Assembly: GCA_018287875.1 (NCBI GenBank)
Contig: JAGVVL010000009.1
Coordinates: 1-64,000 of the forward strand
Reading direction: 5' to 3'
Length of the DNA: 64,000 nt
From: Nigrospora sphaerica
Taxonomy: Eukaryota; Ascomycota; Sordariomycetes; Amphisphaeriales; Apiosporaceae
The translations under genes and the position numbers were made by a program. Of the stretch, positions 33,086 to 44,649 are shown in pieces; positions within the stretch are counted from its first letter, which is position 1; each line of letters begins with the position of its first letter. The notes beneath the pieces are model-generated. The model saw nothing but the letters and a program-made list of their open reading frames with translations, did no database searches and was not told the DNA's origin.

Positions 33086-36000
33086 TCATACGACATCATC
33101 CTCACCAAGGCCCAGCATCTTACGTAACTCGATCAGCATATCCCGTTCCATGTTGAGTGCGCTCGACCGCGTAACTATATAGTCGAAAAGCTTGATGGTG
33201 TGCGTAAATAGCTTGGCCAGGGTGTTCTTGTCAAGCATTTGGCCAAGAATAGGATGGCGCCAGCAGGCCGCAAGACAGAGTAGGTTGCCCCATTGTCTGC
33301 CACAGGCCTTATTCAGCATCGTAACCTCACACAAAGCAGTAAAAAAGGGGGACGATGGTGATGGGGTACTCACGCATGGGCCGTGGTGAAGTGACTCGTC
33401 ACGATGAGGCGCTTAGTGGGATCCAGGCCGTGAAACGACCGGGTACTCTCCACCAGCGCCCGAACTCCTTGACGTGCGTACGTCAGCGCACGAGGCCACG
33501 TGCACTGGTCCATGTTAGGAGGTATTAGATACTTTGACAGGTCGACCTGGGGATCCTTCAACGGGGCGACTGGCTGGGGCGCGAACAAGCCGTGTGTCGA
33601 CTTCTCGGGATGGAGCACCACATCCAGGTAAGGCCGGAAGAGTATGACCTGAGATCCCCAATATTTGGCCCGCAAACGTGCCGCAAGGGTGTTGTCTGCC
33701 GGTGGGTCCTCGTCGTTCCATTGGTACTGATGAGGTACCCACGTCCCCCGGCTATGTGCTAGCGATGCCTGTATGGTTTGGATCTTCTCCTCCACCGACA
33801 ACTGGAGCATTTTGGAGCCGTATAGCATGCTGTGGATTTGGTTGAGCTGTTTTCGCAAGTACAGCTGTGCTGGATAGCTGGACATGACCGAGACGGGGTA
33901 GCCCACGACCATTCCGAGGTTGGGATACGGCATTTGCTCCTCAAAATTCAAAAGGGGACTCTGCGGCAAGCGCAGTTCCGCCAAGATGTCGCTGTCAATA
34001 CGTCAGTGTAGGTATCGCGTAGTCTGCGAGAATCAGGGCGTACCATTCCAGCTGCAAACACGACCAATACGCAAACGCAAGCTGGTTATCTCTTTCTGTT
34101 TTTAAATCCTTCCCCTCTGTCGCGTGTTCGACAAGACGTTTTTGGCTCCTGCGAATCGTCAGCTCAGGAAGTTAGAAAACGGGGAGAAGAGGAATACATA
34201 CGGCTGTAAGCACACAGCTAGTACTCGACATGCGTTTGAGATATAATTCCAACTCTCAATAACACGTCCAAGTTGTCCGTGATAGAGACCCATGAAGAGC
34301 CACGTGTAGACGTGCTTTAGCGTGGTGCCGCCCATATGACCTCCGATAATGTCTGTCGCCAGGGCAAAATACTCCAAGCCGGGAATCTGGTCGATGTTGC
34401 GCCTCGTCGTCTTCGCCTTCGCAAACGATTCGCTGCTCTGGCGCGAAGTCTTTCGGCCTCTCTGGTCTTTTCTGTGCTCCTTAGGCAACGGCAGGCTGGA
34501 TACGGGCGGCTGCGGTGTCTTAGCTGGCGGCGAACCCCGCCGGCACAGTCCCGGGGGGCTCCACTGCTTGGGCTGGTCCGTCTCAGGGATCACACCGGGG
34601 ATCTTGTCTCGGTGGAGGCAGATCTTACCCAAGGCCAGCACCGTTAGGACCATGGCGCTTTGGATGTTCCGTGAGGGTAGGTTGGGTCTGTGTAGCGACA
34701 CCGGGTGATGCTCAACGACCGCCGCCGGCAACTTGCGCTTCATACCACCCTCCGTTGCTGCTGTTTGGGTTCCCACACTAGTGTGCACAGCGACTTTGGT
34801 ACCTGAAGACGATTCGCTCGTAGGCTGCTCTGCGTCCGGCTTGGGGTGGAGACTTTGCAGGAACATGGCGACGAGCGCGTCCAGCTCTTTCAGGATCAGG
34901 ATGGGGTGCATGGCGAGGATGTTGTTTTTGAAGCTTTGCACATACTCTCTCACTTTGTGCGGGTCAAAGTCAGGCGCGCTGTCCTCGTTGAGCGAGCCGA
35001 CCTGGCCCCAAGACTCACCCGGAAGTAACGTAGGTGCATCCGGGAGTTGTTCATCTACGTCCGTTATAGAAGAATGTAAAGACGGCTCCTCCGTAAAGGG
35101 AGGTAACTCGATGTCGAGACCCTCACCCCTTCCATGGACCCGGAGCAGACCGCGCTGCTGCTCCTGACAGGTAGGGAACTCCTCGGCGGAATAGATCTGT
35201 TTCTGCTTCAGAATAGGGCCGACCAGCTTGATGATAGCGGGCCATTCGAGGAGCAATCCGGTCAGTGTCGTGTGGCTCGCGGGCATAGTTGGACGTCCAG
35301 GTTCGACGGGCGCGCCGGGACTTGTCTCGATTTCGATCGCGTTGGCTTCCTGGAGCACCTTTTTGTCGTTCTCGGTCATGCCAGGCTCTCCATTCATGTG
35401 AAGCGCCGAGGAGTAGTCGCAGTAGTGTGTGTACTCGTCATCCTCTGCGTGTTCTGGGAAGGGAATTGGTCGGTCAGCAACGACAACTTGGTTTGGACGT
35501 CCAATGCAACCGACTCACCCCTCACTTCGCCAATCGGACCATGAACAAGTGCCTTTTCCAGGTTGACCATGCATGATTCCAAGGTCTCCATGCGCTTTTC
35601 CCTGCTCTTGTTCCTTTCCTCAATGTTTTGTGCCATTCTGGTGAAGTCGAAATTGATCTGGTTCTTGAGCTCTTGCATTATATCCAGGGTCTCTGGCGCT
35701 GTCTTGTCTCGCCTGTTGTCTTGTTGGCTACAGCCAACTTGCTTTGGGGGAACGTGCACGCTCGCCACATACGGTTTCGCTGAGGTTTCCTGATAGCAGC
35801 ATTCTATGTTTTTCTCCTTGCAGTTCTTGCAGGGCTTGTGTTCGTCGCACTTGACCTTGTGCTGCCGACACCTATCACAGGCCTGGGCGCGGGGACAGTC
35901 AGTGTAAACTCTCGGCAGCACCCTAGTTCATTGATTGTTAGGAAGGAGGGAATGAGATTCAATCCTCTGCTCCTTACCTGAAGGGTACGTGGTGTCCTTT

Positions 36001-36655
36001 TTGTCGCCGCGTGTCTAGCAATCTCATGCGAGTCCACCGAGATCGGGGCGGGCTGGCCGTATCTAAAGTGGGAGGGCACGTAGTGCAGGTATTGTTGGAC
36101 AGGAGTTGGTGGTCGTTGGGGGTGGTTCCCAGCTGGTGGAAGGTGGCTATGCATAGTGAATCTCTGAGGGTCGTGCTGAGTAGGGACATGAGGCGTGGCA
36201 TCCAAACCCAGTGGCCTCCGCGAGCTATCTTGAGCTCTGTGCGAGAGCCCATGAGGTACAGATAGCAGACTATCTGCAAAACTCTCAGGCGAGCTCGTAT
36301 AACAGATTGGCTGTAAGGCCGTGACATTCGGGGGTTCTGATTTGGTGTCTCTAGCGGACAAGGGATGTGAAGAGACATGAGCGCGCGGTGGGGAATCTCG
36401 ATGGTCTTGTATAGGCATTGAGTCTTCGGGCCTGTGATACCGATACTTGTGGGTGTTTTCCAGGGCCATTTTCACTGGAGAATCCCTAAGCTTAACCAAA
36501 TGGTGGTATGGCGGGTTGGGAGGGCCATGAGGGTAAGGCGATTGACTGCAATGAGGAACACTGCTGGTGGGAGGACAAGGCTGGACCGAAGTGGCTAGCA
36601 CTCGACGCCTCTTTACACCGACCACTTGAAGTCCTGGTCCAAGGTTGATTTCCAT
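33086..36655 (-). CDS. Zn(II)2Cys6 transcription factor
   Basis: Six exons join in phase: 36655-35978, 35882-35519, 35444-34214, 34148-34044, 33991-33374 and 33296-33086, giving 1068 residues. The Zn2Cys6 cluster follows the first splice at residue 227 (ACDRCRQHKVKCDEHKPCKN, then C..C), after a long Pro/Ser/His-rich N-terminal arm. A coiled dimerisation segment follows (RMAQNIEERNKSREKRMETL). The middle and C-terminal parts match the fungal-specific transcription factor layout (EYTHYCDYSS, LGRVIESWNYISNACRVLAV, QLAFAYWSCLQLE, LFRPYLDVVLHPE). It should bind DNA as a dimer in the nucleus; targets are unknown. All introns have good GT..AG ends and no stop breaks the frame, so it looks functional. 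The ATG at 36655 is the first in frame. Confidence 0.88.
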
Positions 36656-38184
36656 GTCGAACGTGGGGAGACGAGAAAGAAACGACACAGAAGAGGGTAG
36701 TGGCTGTTGGCGGAAAACAGCAGAGGCTCGCACTAGATTTTCCCAAGGTTAGTGCCCCATGCCAAATAAGTCAGAAGAATCTATTTACCTTGATTTTTGG
36801 CACGTACTGCGGTTTCTCACCAGCTCTCCTTAGAGGCGGTGATATAGGTAAATATTTCTTATATATACTGCACGAAACGTCTGATGTCACGGCCAAGCTA
36901 GCCAGTCGGTTTTCCTCGTATGAGTCCGGGCAGGCGAACATCAGAGGAATCGTGCTTACCGTAGTCCTGTAAGATGGTAGTACGCGTAGTGACAAAACCA
37001 GGAAGCTGAATAAAGCGATAACCGTCAGCTTTATAGGTTCGGTGTTTGTGGTGCCTCCCCGGGCAATGCAACAGACGAGGGATCACCCTCCACAGCCGGT
37101 GAATTAGTACGCTCCTAACGCCTGAGAGACACCAGCCTAGCCAGGGATCCGAGAAATACCAATCAGCGTCAAAAGTCCAACTCGTGGCGCTAGCTCTGCA
37201 TGTTGGTGAAAGAACAGCGAAAACGACGCTGACTCTACGGAATACCATGAGGCGGGCGCTAAACGAGCATCCCTGGGCCCAGACGTGTAGAAACGCTTCC
37301 ATCACCAAAAGCTTACTGCCATTTACAGCGTACATAGTAGCTTGAAACTGCTTAGATGGATAGGAACCATATGGAAAAGTGATGGATCAACGATAGATGC
37401 AGGACTCGGTGCGTGATGACGATGCTTGAGATGATACCGGGGAGAAACCACAAGATCCCTGCGCCGTGAGCCCCCGGCAAGATGCGCTCAACACGCCACA
37501 AAGAACTGGAAAAAATTTAACGGGAGGCATCGGTAGAAAAAAGATTGGCAGGTCTCTGCGAAACCCGACTTTTGCGTCTCCAAGCTCGATTCTGGCCCAG
37601 TACCAACGACGGATGGTTTGCCCAAACGGCTCATCGCGGTTCCATCGCGGTACTCCGCCTTGCCCCCCTCCTACTAACAGGGCCCAATGGCTTCCCCACT
37701 CAGCCATGTGCCAGCCTGGCGCCAAATACGACTGGGGAGACCCTGTCAGCATCTGAGTTTAGTAGCAAGGGGAGCTCAGGTACTCTCCCAATCGGGCACA
37801 AACTGTGTGGGGCTACCCGAGGCTGGGGAGACCAGTGGATTGCACGGCAAGGGTCCCCAGCCTCATGGGGAACAGCATGGGGCACACCGGTCGAAACACC
37901 CACGCCTCAAAGGGCTCAGCCGGCATGAGGGACGCCCCGATATTCTTTTCCGTATCGCCCATCAAGTAAGGAATGGTCAGAGCACGAGAGATATGTTATT
38001 GATGTACGTGAAAGAGCGATTGAAGAGGAGATACGCAACATTCTAATTTAACTGCTAACGATGCGACACAAAACTGTAAACTGTAAATCCCCAATCCATA
38101 ACGATACCGAAATACCCGGTTGAGACTTAACTTTTGTTTCGTGTACGTTCATCCAAGTGAATAACCTGAGAATATCCAGCAAAC
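36656..38184. other. Gene-free spacer
   Basis: Regulatory flank of the Zn2Cys6 gene and the 3' side of the membrane-GTPase gene. A 145-codon minus frame at 37335-36898 has no recognisable domain and I do not call it. Confidence 0.45.
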
Positions 38185-39557
38185 TTACAGGCAACCGCCC
38201 GACGGCAACTCTGGAGGGCGCTTCCTATGGCCGAGAGTAGTGCGTACTTGCAGCTGACACGTGATCCGTGTGAATGGGTCGCTGCCTTCCTGTGCCCTCT
38301 GTTGTCTCTCTTTTTCTCCCTCATTCTTGGCCCAAATGTCATCCAAGATACTCCATCCGTAGTTGCGTGCAAGCTCGAATCCATGTTGGCTCGACACTGC
38401 AGCGTCCTTTTTCTTGCATATCGTTGACACAAGTAGAATAGGTTTTCGAAGGGACATCAACGTCTCAGCCCTCTTCTTGACGTCTTCAAACGTGTCCATT
38501 CTTGTACGGTCATATACCACGATGTAACCGTCGAAATCGGCGGCGTCGAGATCTAGGGGGAACTGATCCTGAGGTCCGTTCCAGTCGCCTGTGTCAGTAA
38601 TCAGCAGCATCTGACTTGGAGTTTTCCCCGCTGTCAAACGGAACGTGTCCTCGATCGTCGGAGTATACTGGGAGAATGTAGTTAGCTCTGCACCACCCGT
38701 TTTCCATTATAATCACTCACGCCCTCCTCGAAAATGCCTAGGGCTCTTTTTATAAGGCGTGTTTTTCCAACGCATTGGCTACCCAGCAGACATATTCGAA
38801 AGTCCTCCGATCTCTCTTCGAGGTTTTCGAATGAATGAAGAGTAATTACGTCGCTGGATTGTTGGCCAAAAAGGACTTGTTCGTAGAGAAATAAACATCC
38901 AGTAACCAAGAGAAAAGTCTGCTGCGTCAGTCTCGGCGGGTCGGCCTGTGATATTTGGACTTACTGTCAAGTACACAACGTCTAGGTTAAAGCCAAGAAA
39001 AACAACAGCAGCGATCTGAACGCCAGAAGCCAACAGACGTGGACCTTCCCACTTCCAGCATGCCGACCAAATACCGTGAAGAATAACTGCGACGATTTGT
39101 GGCGGACGTCCCAATGCGAATGACAAGTTGAGAAGTAGCAGCTCGGAGCAGACAAAGGACAGGGGAATCCATAGTCTAGCTGGATGGAGGCACCGCGGTA
39201 TCGGATTCCCGGCTGTGTCTTGGAAAGGAACACGGATCACATAAAGAGACTGTGTCGGTTAGCTCCGGCAAGAAGAGGGAGCGCACCACGTACTTCAAAT
39301 GGGATGGAGAAAAACACCAGCTTGAGTAGCTTGTCGGTCCAGACGCCTTCGTTTGTGAACGCGTACTTGGAAACAAGGCACCCAATGGCTGTATAGTTGA
39401 TGAGAAGAGTACATGCAAGGGCGAAGAGAAGCCGTAGCTCCCAGGGCTGCCTCTGTGGTCGGGCGGAAGAGCGATATGCAAGTAGGGCAAGGCAAATGAC
39501 AAATTCCAGCCAATGGGCGACAAATAGCCCAAGGGCACAGGCAAGCCAGGCATCCAT
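38185..39557 (-). CDS. Multi-pass membrane protein fused to a Ras-like GTPase domain
   Basis: Four exons (39557-39294, 39249-38965, 38918-38721, 38667-38185) all join in phase 0 into 409 residues; introns of 44-53 nt have GTACGT, GTAAGT and GTGAGT donors. Residues 1-205 hold six or seven hydrophobic segments (for example FVAHWLEFVICLALLAYR, LLFALACTLLINYTAIGCLV, IPLSFVCSELLLLNL, TFLLVTGCLFLYEQVLFG). From about residue 222 a Ras-like domain follows: P-loop GSQCVGKT (229-236), switch I YTPTIED, a YIVVYDRT strand. The G3 motif reads DTGDWN instead of DxxGQ, G4 reads CKKKD instead of NKxD, and G5 is reduced to WAK. So nucleotide binding is plausible but turnover and guanine specificity are doubtful. 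The last helix and the P-loop are in the same exon, which makes the fusion real at DNA level. No CaaX box is seen. I know no named family with this layout. Confidence 0.78.
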
Positions 39558-41098
39558 CTCCACGCTAATACTGTTTTGTGGTTGGATCCAGTAAGTGAAG
39601 AGAAAAAATCAGCAAGTCATTTGCCGCACCAGGGGATATGACTCGTGAGGCGAGCGTGATGTCTTATATCGATTCAACCCGAGCTTTATGTGGCGAAAAC
39701 CGTTTCGGGCTTGGGTTTCCGTAAGGAAACTGGGCGGAAGAGAAGCTTGGAGACCTGGCATTAAACAACTATCCATCACACTCAATGAGTTGATGTAAGA
39801 CCGATTGACGTCCCCTACGTATGGGCTATCCACCCTTTACATCCCTCAGGTTCCATCCAGGTCGTATTTAATACATCAGTTTCATGATTATTGCGTGTAT
39901 GCCGAGTAGACCGTGAGTAAGAAGGATGGTGTTGGCAGCCACTCTTTAGAGGCTTGCAGGCCGGCTGGTGGGACGTCGATACGCAGCACAGCAGCTGATC
40001 ACGCATGGATGGGCGGTAAAATTTCCCAGAATCTACCTGGCCGCGGTTTTTCATGCTCTTTACGTTTCCAGACTGAAGCTGGTTGCGATAAGGAAATGGG
40101 GGAGGATGGACGATACCAGCCATTGAAACGGTGGCCGCTTAGCTGACAATAATTGCAATTTGCCACTCATTGGAAACACGTCCACCTCTACATGCAACCA
40201 CCACGTTCACGGATGGATGCCATCCTCCTGTGCGCTAAAGACTTGAGGCCTATGATACCCAGCTTACAGGCCAAACGGTTCCATGCTCATCGCCATACTT
40301 GATCGTGGTTCATCGAACCAATAGAGCTCCATGGCTTCCGCCGCTGGTCGGTGTGCGGGCCTGGCCCTAAGTGTCCTCGGGAAGATCTCTGTCGTCATCG
40401 GTGCTTTAACAGCAAGGGGGCTTAGATACGGGATTCAAGCTGGATGGGACCACTCGTCGACGATGAATGAGTACGAGCCCCAGTTATGTAGAGAAGCACC
40501 GACGCGGCGGCGGAGCTTACACTAGGGACCATAGACGGCCTCCGAGGGACCAACCTTGCTCAATCACATAAAGGGATATCGGAGCGTTGATCATGGTTTG
40601 TAAGATTCCTCAAGCGAAGGGTGAGTCTCTGCGTATGACTATCGTCACCCTTTCTGACGAATCTTGAGTGAATTATCAAACTCCGGCTAGAATGGATTCC
40701 AGAGGCACTGTTCGAGACATCGCCCGATGATCTGTAGAAATGGATCATCCTTGACTAACCTTGTTTAGGGACGTAGATTGGCTAGTTATGGGCGCTACTC
40801 AATACGTCGGGGCTGAAGGCGCATAGGCGAACCACACAACAACCCTCACCGGTCGTGTTTGCAACCCGCAGCCTTTTAAATGATAGGTCCCGGCTACCCA
40901 AAAATATATGGGAGCCGGGGACCCTGGTTACTCAAAAATTTTTGAGTAGCCGGGGACCCCTGCACGTCTCCAACGTTGAGAGTCACGGGGGTGGCCAACA
41001 ACCGCGGCCGAGACTTTCCCCTCCTCCTCTCAAGTTACGAGTCTGAGCGAGCCCCGTTGATCTCCTTTCAACCACGACAGTATCATTCTTTGGAAATC
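39558..41098. other. Gene-free spacer with tandem hairpins
   Basis: Intergenic between two divergently placed genes. Apart from the hairpins at 40886-40960 I see nothing definite. Confidence 0.5.
40886..40960. repeat. Two adjacent palindromes
   Basis: The first, 40886-40923, begins GGTCCCGGCTACCC and ends with its near-complement GGGAGCCGGGGACC. The second, around 40926-40951, has arms GGTTACTCAAAAA and TTTTTGAGTAGCC. Both are flanked by CGGGGACC, so they look like two diverged copies of one hairpin, probably a short inverted-repeat element remnant. Confidence 0.7.
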
Positions 41099-42993
41099 AT
41101 GTTCACGTATTCATTCCACTCCTACAAGCACATACAGGCCCATCTTCTGGATTGGGAGAAAAGAGAGTTCAACATCTCTTACCTGGCGCCTAGTAGAGCC
41201 CATTGGAAGCTTGTCACCATTCAAGTGCGACGCACTTTAGTTCCCGAACTTGAGAAGGAATACATCATCTGTCGCTCATCAGTACGACTTTGCTGTTCGG
41301 AAGCCCGAAAAACAGCAGATGGTCTTGAGGACTTCTATAGGTCGCATCTCAAAAGCGGCGAGTGGATCAACGGCGGGTAAGGAATGCAATTGCAACTGGT
41401 GTCGCAGAACTAACTTCAACAGAAATCGCCTGGAAGGAGCAGAGGACCCCCCAAACCAATCATGCAAAAAGCGTCAAAAGCTGGTCCAGGATGGTCTCCG
41501 GACAGGCGATGAGAGCGAACGAGAACGCGACTCGACACCCACCGGTATCGATGCCAATACAATGATAGCATCGACAGAAGACACGAGACATACTCCCATC
41601 ATGTGCCCGCCCCAAAGCAACAACGTTGGAATCAGGCGAGAAATCGACCTCAACAGCAAGTTGGATCTCGAAGATGCAACTATCATATCAAGAGCGATCA
41701 AGAAGTTTAAAACTGGCGTAGACAGACTTCAAGTCCACCATTCCGGTACAGGTCGTCCCATTGATTTTGATATTGAGGTTCGTGAGCTTCGGTCGAAGCT
41801 TAGCAAGACACCAGATTTGAACGAGGCTGCAACTGGACTGTTTACGCTGCAGAACCAGACCAGAGGACTTGCTGAGAGCATGGACTGGAAGTGGGAGCAT
41901 CTGATACGATGTATTAGAATTCTCCAGCGCCAAAGAGGGCGCGAATCTTCACCGGAAGACAATGATGTCGTCAGTGTCCGACAAGAGAAGTCAGCGTATC
42001 GGATCAACCAGGTTACGAACAATCTTTCCAAGTACATCGGAAATTTGGCGTTGGTTGTGTACTCTTCCTTTTCTGGTATGTCACCCCAACGAGACGAGGA
42101 TGAAGCTAACGGGATCAGCGGTCAATTTCTCTTGGTCCAGTATCGGTTATGTAGACGAGATAGGGAGGGTCGACGGTATCATTGATCACGTTTCAAGTAC
42201 AGTCTTGGATATTGGTTTTCAGCTTCCAGAGAGCATCACCCTGTTCAACCCAGCATTAACACTCAGCTGGCTCTTAGGAGAGAGGTATGTACAAAATCAG
42301 ATTACACTGCCACAATAGCTTACTCTGATCAGTTACAATCAAGTATGCCAAGACTTAGGTCTTGGTAATCTGCTGGTTGCCGACCCAACAGTTGCGCAAG
42401 GAGTCTTTCAGGAAATACCCCTAAAATTGATCCTAGGAGAAATGAATGGCCTGACTGAGATCTCTCTTCGATTTCTGGAGGAAAAAAGGCTTTGGGTTTT
42501 GAAGGGACGAAAAGACAAGGCCGACCACAAGCGTGCTGAGAAGAAACGAAAACTGAACACGGGCCACACCGAACCCCATGAACACCATACCCATCATGAA
42601 ACGGAAAATGACTACATGCCCATATCTCCCCCATCATCCCAGATGGTACCTTCCATTCAACCACGACCGCATACACACGACTTTCCGAACTGGATGTTGA
42701 GCGATTACAACACGACTGAGCACGGTATGATCGAAGCGAGTAGCCTTCATGTTCACCCAAGCGAAGTGGGGCCTATCACAACAATGACAGGCCGCAGCGA
42801 GCCTAGTGGACCACCCCAAAACGCCACATCTCTCCAAGCTCCCAATGTCGTCGAGCATTCATTATGGCCGAACACAGATTCAACAAGCCAAGGTGATGAT
42901 GGGGTCATATACGATGCTTTCATGGGCAGTATTGTTGCTTCGCATGAGCTTCTCAATATGGGATCCTCGTGCGTCAGGACGTACTGGGTATGA
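41099..42993 (+). CDS. Hypothetical protein, four exons
   Basis: Exons 41099-41376, 41423-42075, 42119-42284 and 42333-42993 join in phase into 585 residues; introns of 43-48 nt have strong donors (GTAAGG, GTATGT) and CTAAC branch sites. The protein has no domain I recognise. Visible features are a polar middle with KKRQKLVQDG, a helical region WKWEHLIRCIRILQRQRG, a compact segment WLLGERYNQVCQDLGLGNLL, and a basic stretch LKGRKDKADHKRAEKKRKLN that could be a nuclear signal, then a His/Pro-rich tail. The splice structure is good evidence that it is a real gene. It ends tail-to-tail with the next gene, overlapping it by 20 bp. Confidence 0.75.
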
Positions 42994-43520
42994 CTGAGAC
43001 AGGAGACGTACTGTTCTCCCTGCAGATCAACACAACAAACTCTATCTCTCCGTTCTCTAGCTCAAATGTCATATCGTCCTGAAGAATGAGAACCTCTCCT
43101 TTCGCACAATCCCACGTGCATACTTCATTATGGTCGTATGGCTTCTGTTTCCCTTTCCAGTATGTTACCATAGAGCCTGGCTCTTTCTTCCACACCCAAA
43201 CTGCCAGTAACATGCGGTCTTGAGTCCAGATTCCACCAGCTTTGAGCCTGTGGACTTGAGCAGTACGCTTGATCTCGCGGATTCCGAAAGATTTTGCCCA
43301 GGCGGTGATTTGAGGCATCTGGAGACCGATTAACGATGCTCTTTTGTGAACCGATTGCAATACTCACGATAGCATCTTCGACTTGGGATGCTACGTCATC
43401 GCACTTCTCGGCATCTAATTGCACCAGGTCTGCACCAGGCACTAGGGTGATGCGCTCCAAGTTTCGCGTCGGTCCAACACCCTCGGGAAGATCTGGTGCC
43501 ATGATTATTTGAGAGGGCAT
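42974..43520 (-). CDS. Small hypothetical protein, two exons
   Basis: The first frame from the ATG at 43520 runs through RNLERITLVPGADLVQLDAE to VEDAI, followed by a GTGAGT donor near 43367. The second exon starts after CTCCAG with MPQITAWAKSFGIREIKRTA and ends ICRENSTSPVSVIPSTS at 42974. Both join in phase 0. The product is about 165 residues, with no signal peptide or membrane segment. The family is unknown to me, though the conserved-looking core (KLKAGGIWTQ-like, VWVWKKEPGSMVTYWKGKQK) suggests a folded domain. Its 3' end overlaps the convergent gene. Confidence 0.7.
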
Positions 43521-44649
43521 CCTCTAAAAGAAATAGACGACGAAGGAGGCCGAGGGTCGTAGATAAATGCAATGATACTGACGTGGTGGTATCTGGTCAG
43601 CTGGTCAGGCAGTGATGCCTGACCAAGCGGGTCATCGCCTGATGGACAAGGGGTAGGCTTGGTGAGGGGCTGCATTACGGACTATATATCATCCGAGCGC
43701 AAATTATCACTCGTCTCCACTATCACATGATTGGATCGGTGATCCATATTGATATTCATGGATTTAACTACTGCAAGTTTTTGTGAAGGACTTTTATTAG
43801 AAGCTAATCGTCTAGTCGCTCGATGGGTGAAATACTTTGCACCATCAGATACTCTTCGAAATAAAGAACACGCGGATAGACGAATGCTTGGGGTTTTCTC
43901 GGTAAGCTCCTTCCCATCAACTGTCTTGTCGTGTCTGATTTCGTCCTTGTGTAATTCTTCAACGTTCGTCCGTCCATAGTCATCCCGTTTGCGATGTTCG
44001 TCACATGACGTACAGATGGAACTAAGGGAATGGCCTATTTGGCAGTTTGTGTTCGCCTGGGTCGAATCTAGGTTTTGTAAGTATTGGGTTTGCCAGCTTC
44101 AAAATGGAACTTGCATGACACGCTTCCGGGATTGCGAGCTCGGTGATAAATACCATTCCAAATAGAAACTCAATCCCTATTCAAATGGGTAACTTATAGC
44201 AGCCAATTATGGATGAAGAGGAAGGGTACCACAGGAGCCGCGGTCTAAAGATGAAAAGAAGGCATATACGCATAGCTACGGAAGAGCTTTCTGATACAGC
44301 CACGAATCGTTGTTCAGTTTCCAAGTATCAGGCGTCACTACTATTGTTGAGTATCAGGTATAGATTTTAAAAAGGCCTTCGATGCAAACCAATGGAAACT
44401 AAGCAGGCAATCATTCAAACGATCACGTGGATTCTTCTAGGTTGTCAGATCAGAACAAACATGAAAAGCATCCGTTCCATGTATCACCGCCATTGTACTG
44501 AGAACGGAGTGTTCTACCTGTTACTTTGTACGTTTTTGGGCACATCTAACTTTGAAAGAGTATCCACAAACAGCGAGAGGGGGTCGCCGCTTGTGCGAAA
44601 ACTACAGGCTGACCTGTCGTCTTATAATCCGCTCCGATGATTCCTGGTT
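43521..44649. other. Gene-free spacer
   Basis: Short frames at 43749-43979 and 43804-44004 overlap on opposite strands; neither has support. Confidence 0.45.

Noticed and set aside
36898..37335. 145-codon minus-strand frame
   Set aside because: No domain, no splice signals, and unclear codon pattern; kept out of the annotation.
43749..44004. Opposed 66-76 codon frames
   Set aside because: Both overlap each other with no domain or start context; likely promoter DNA.
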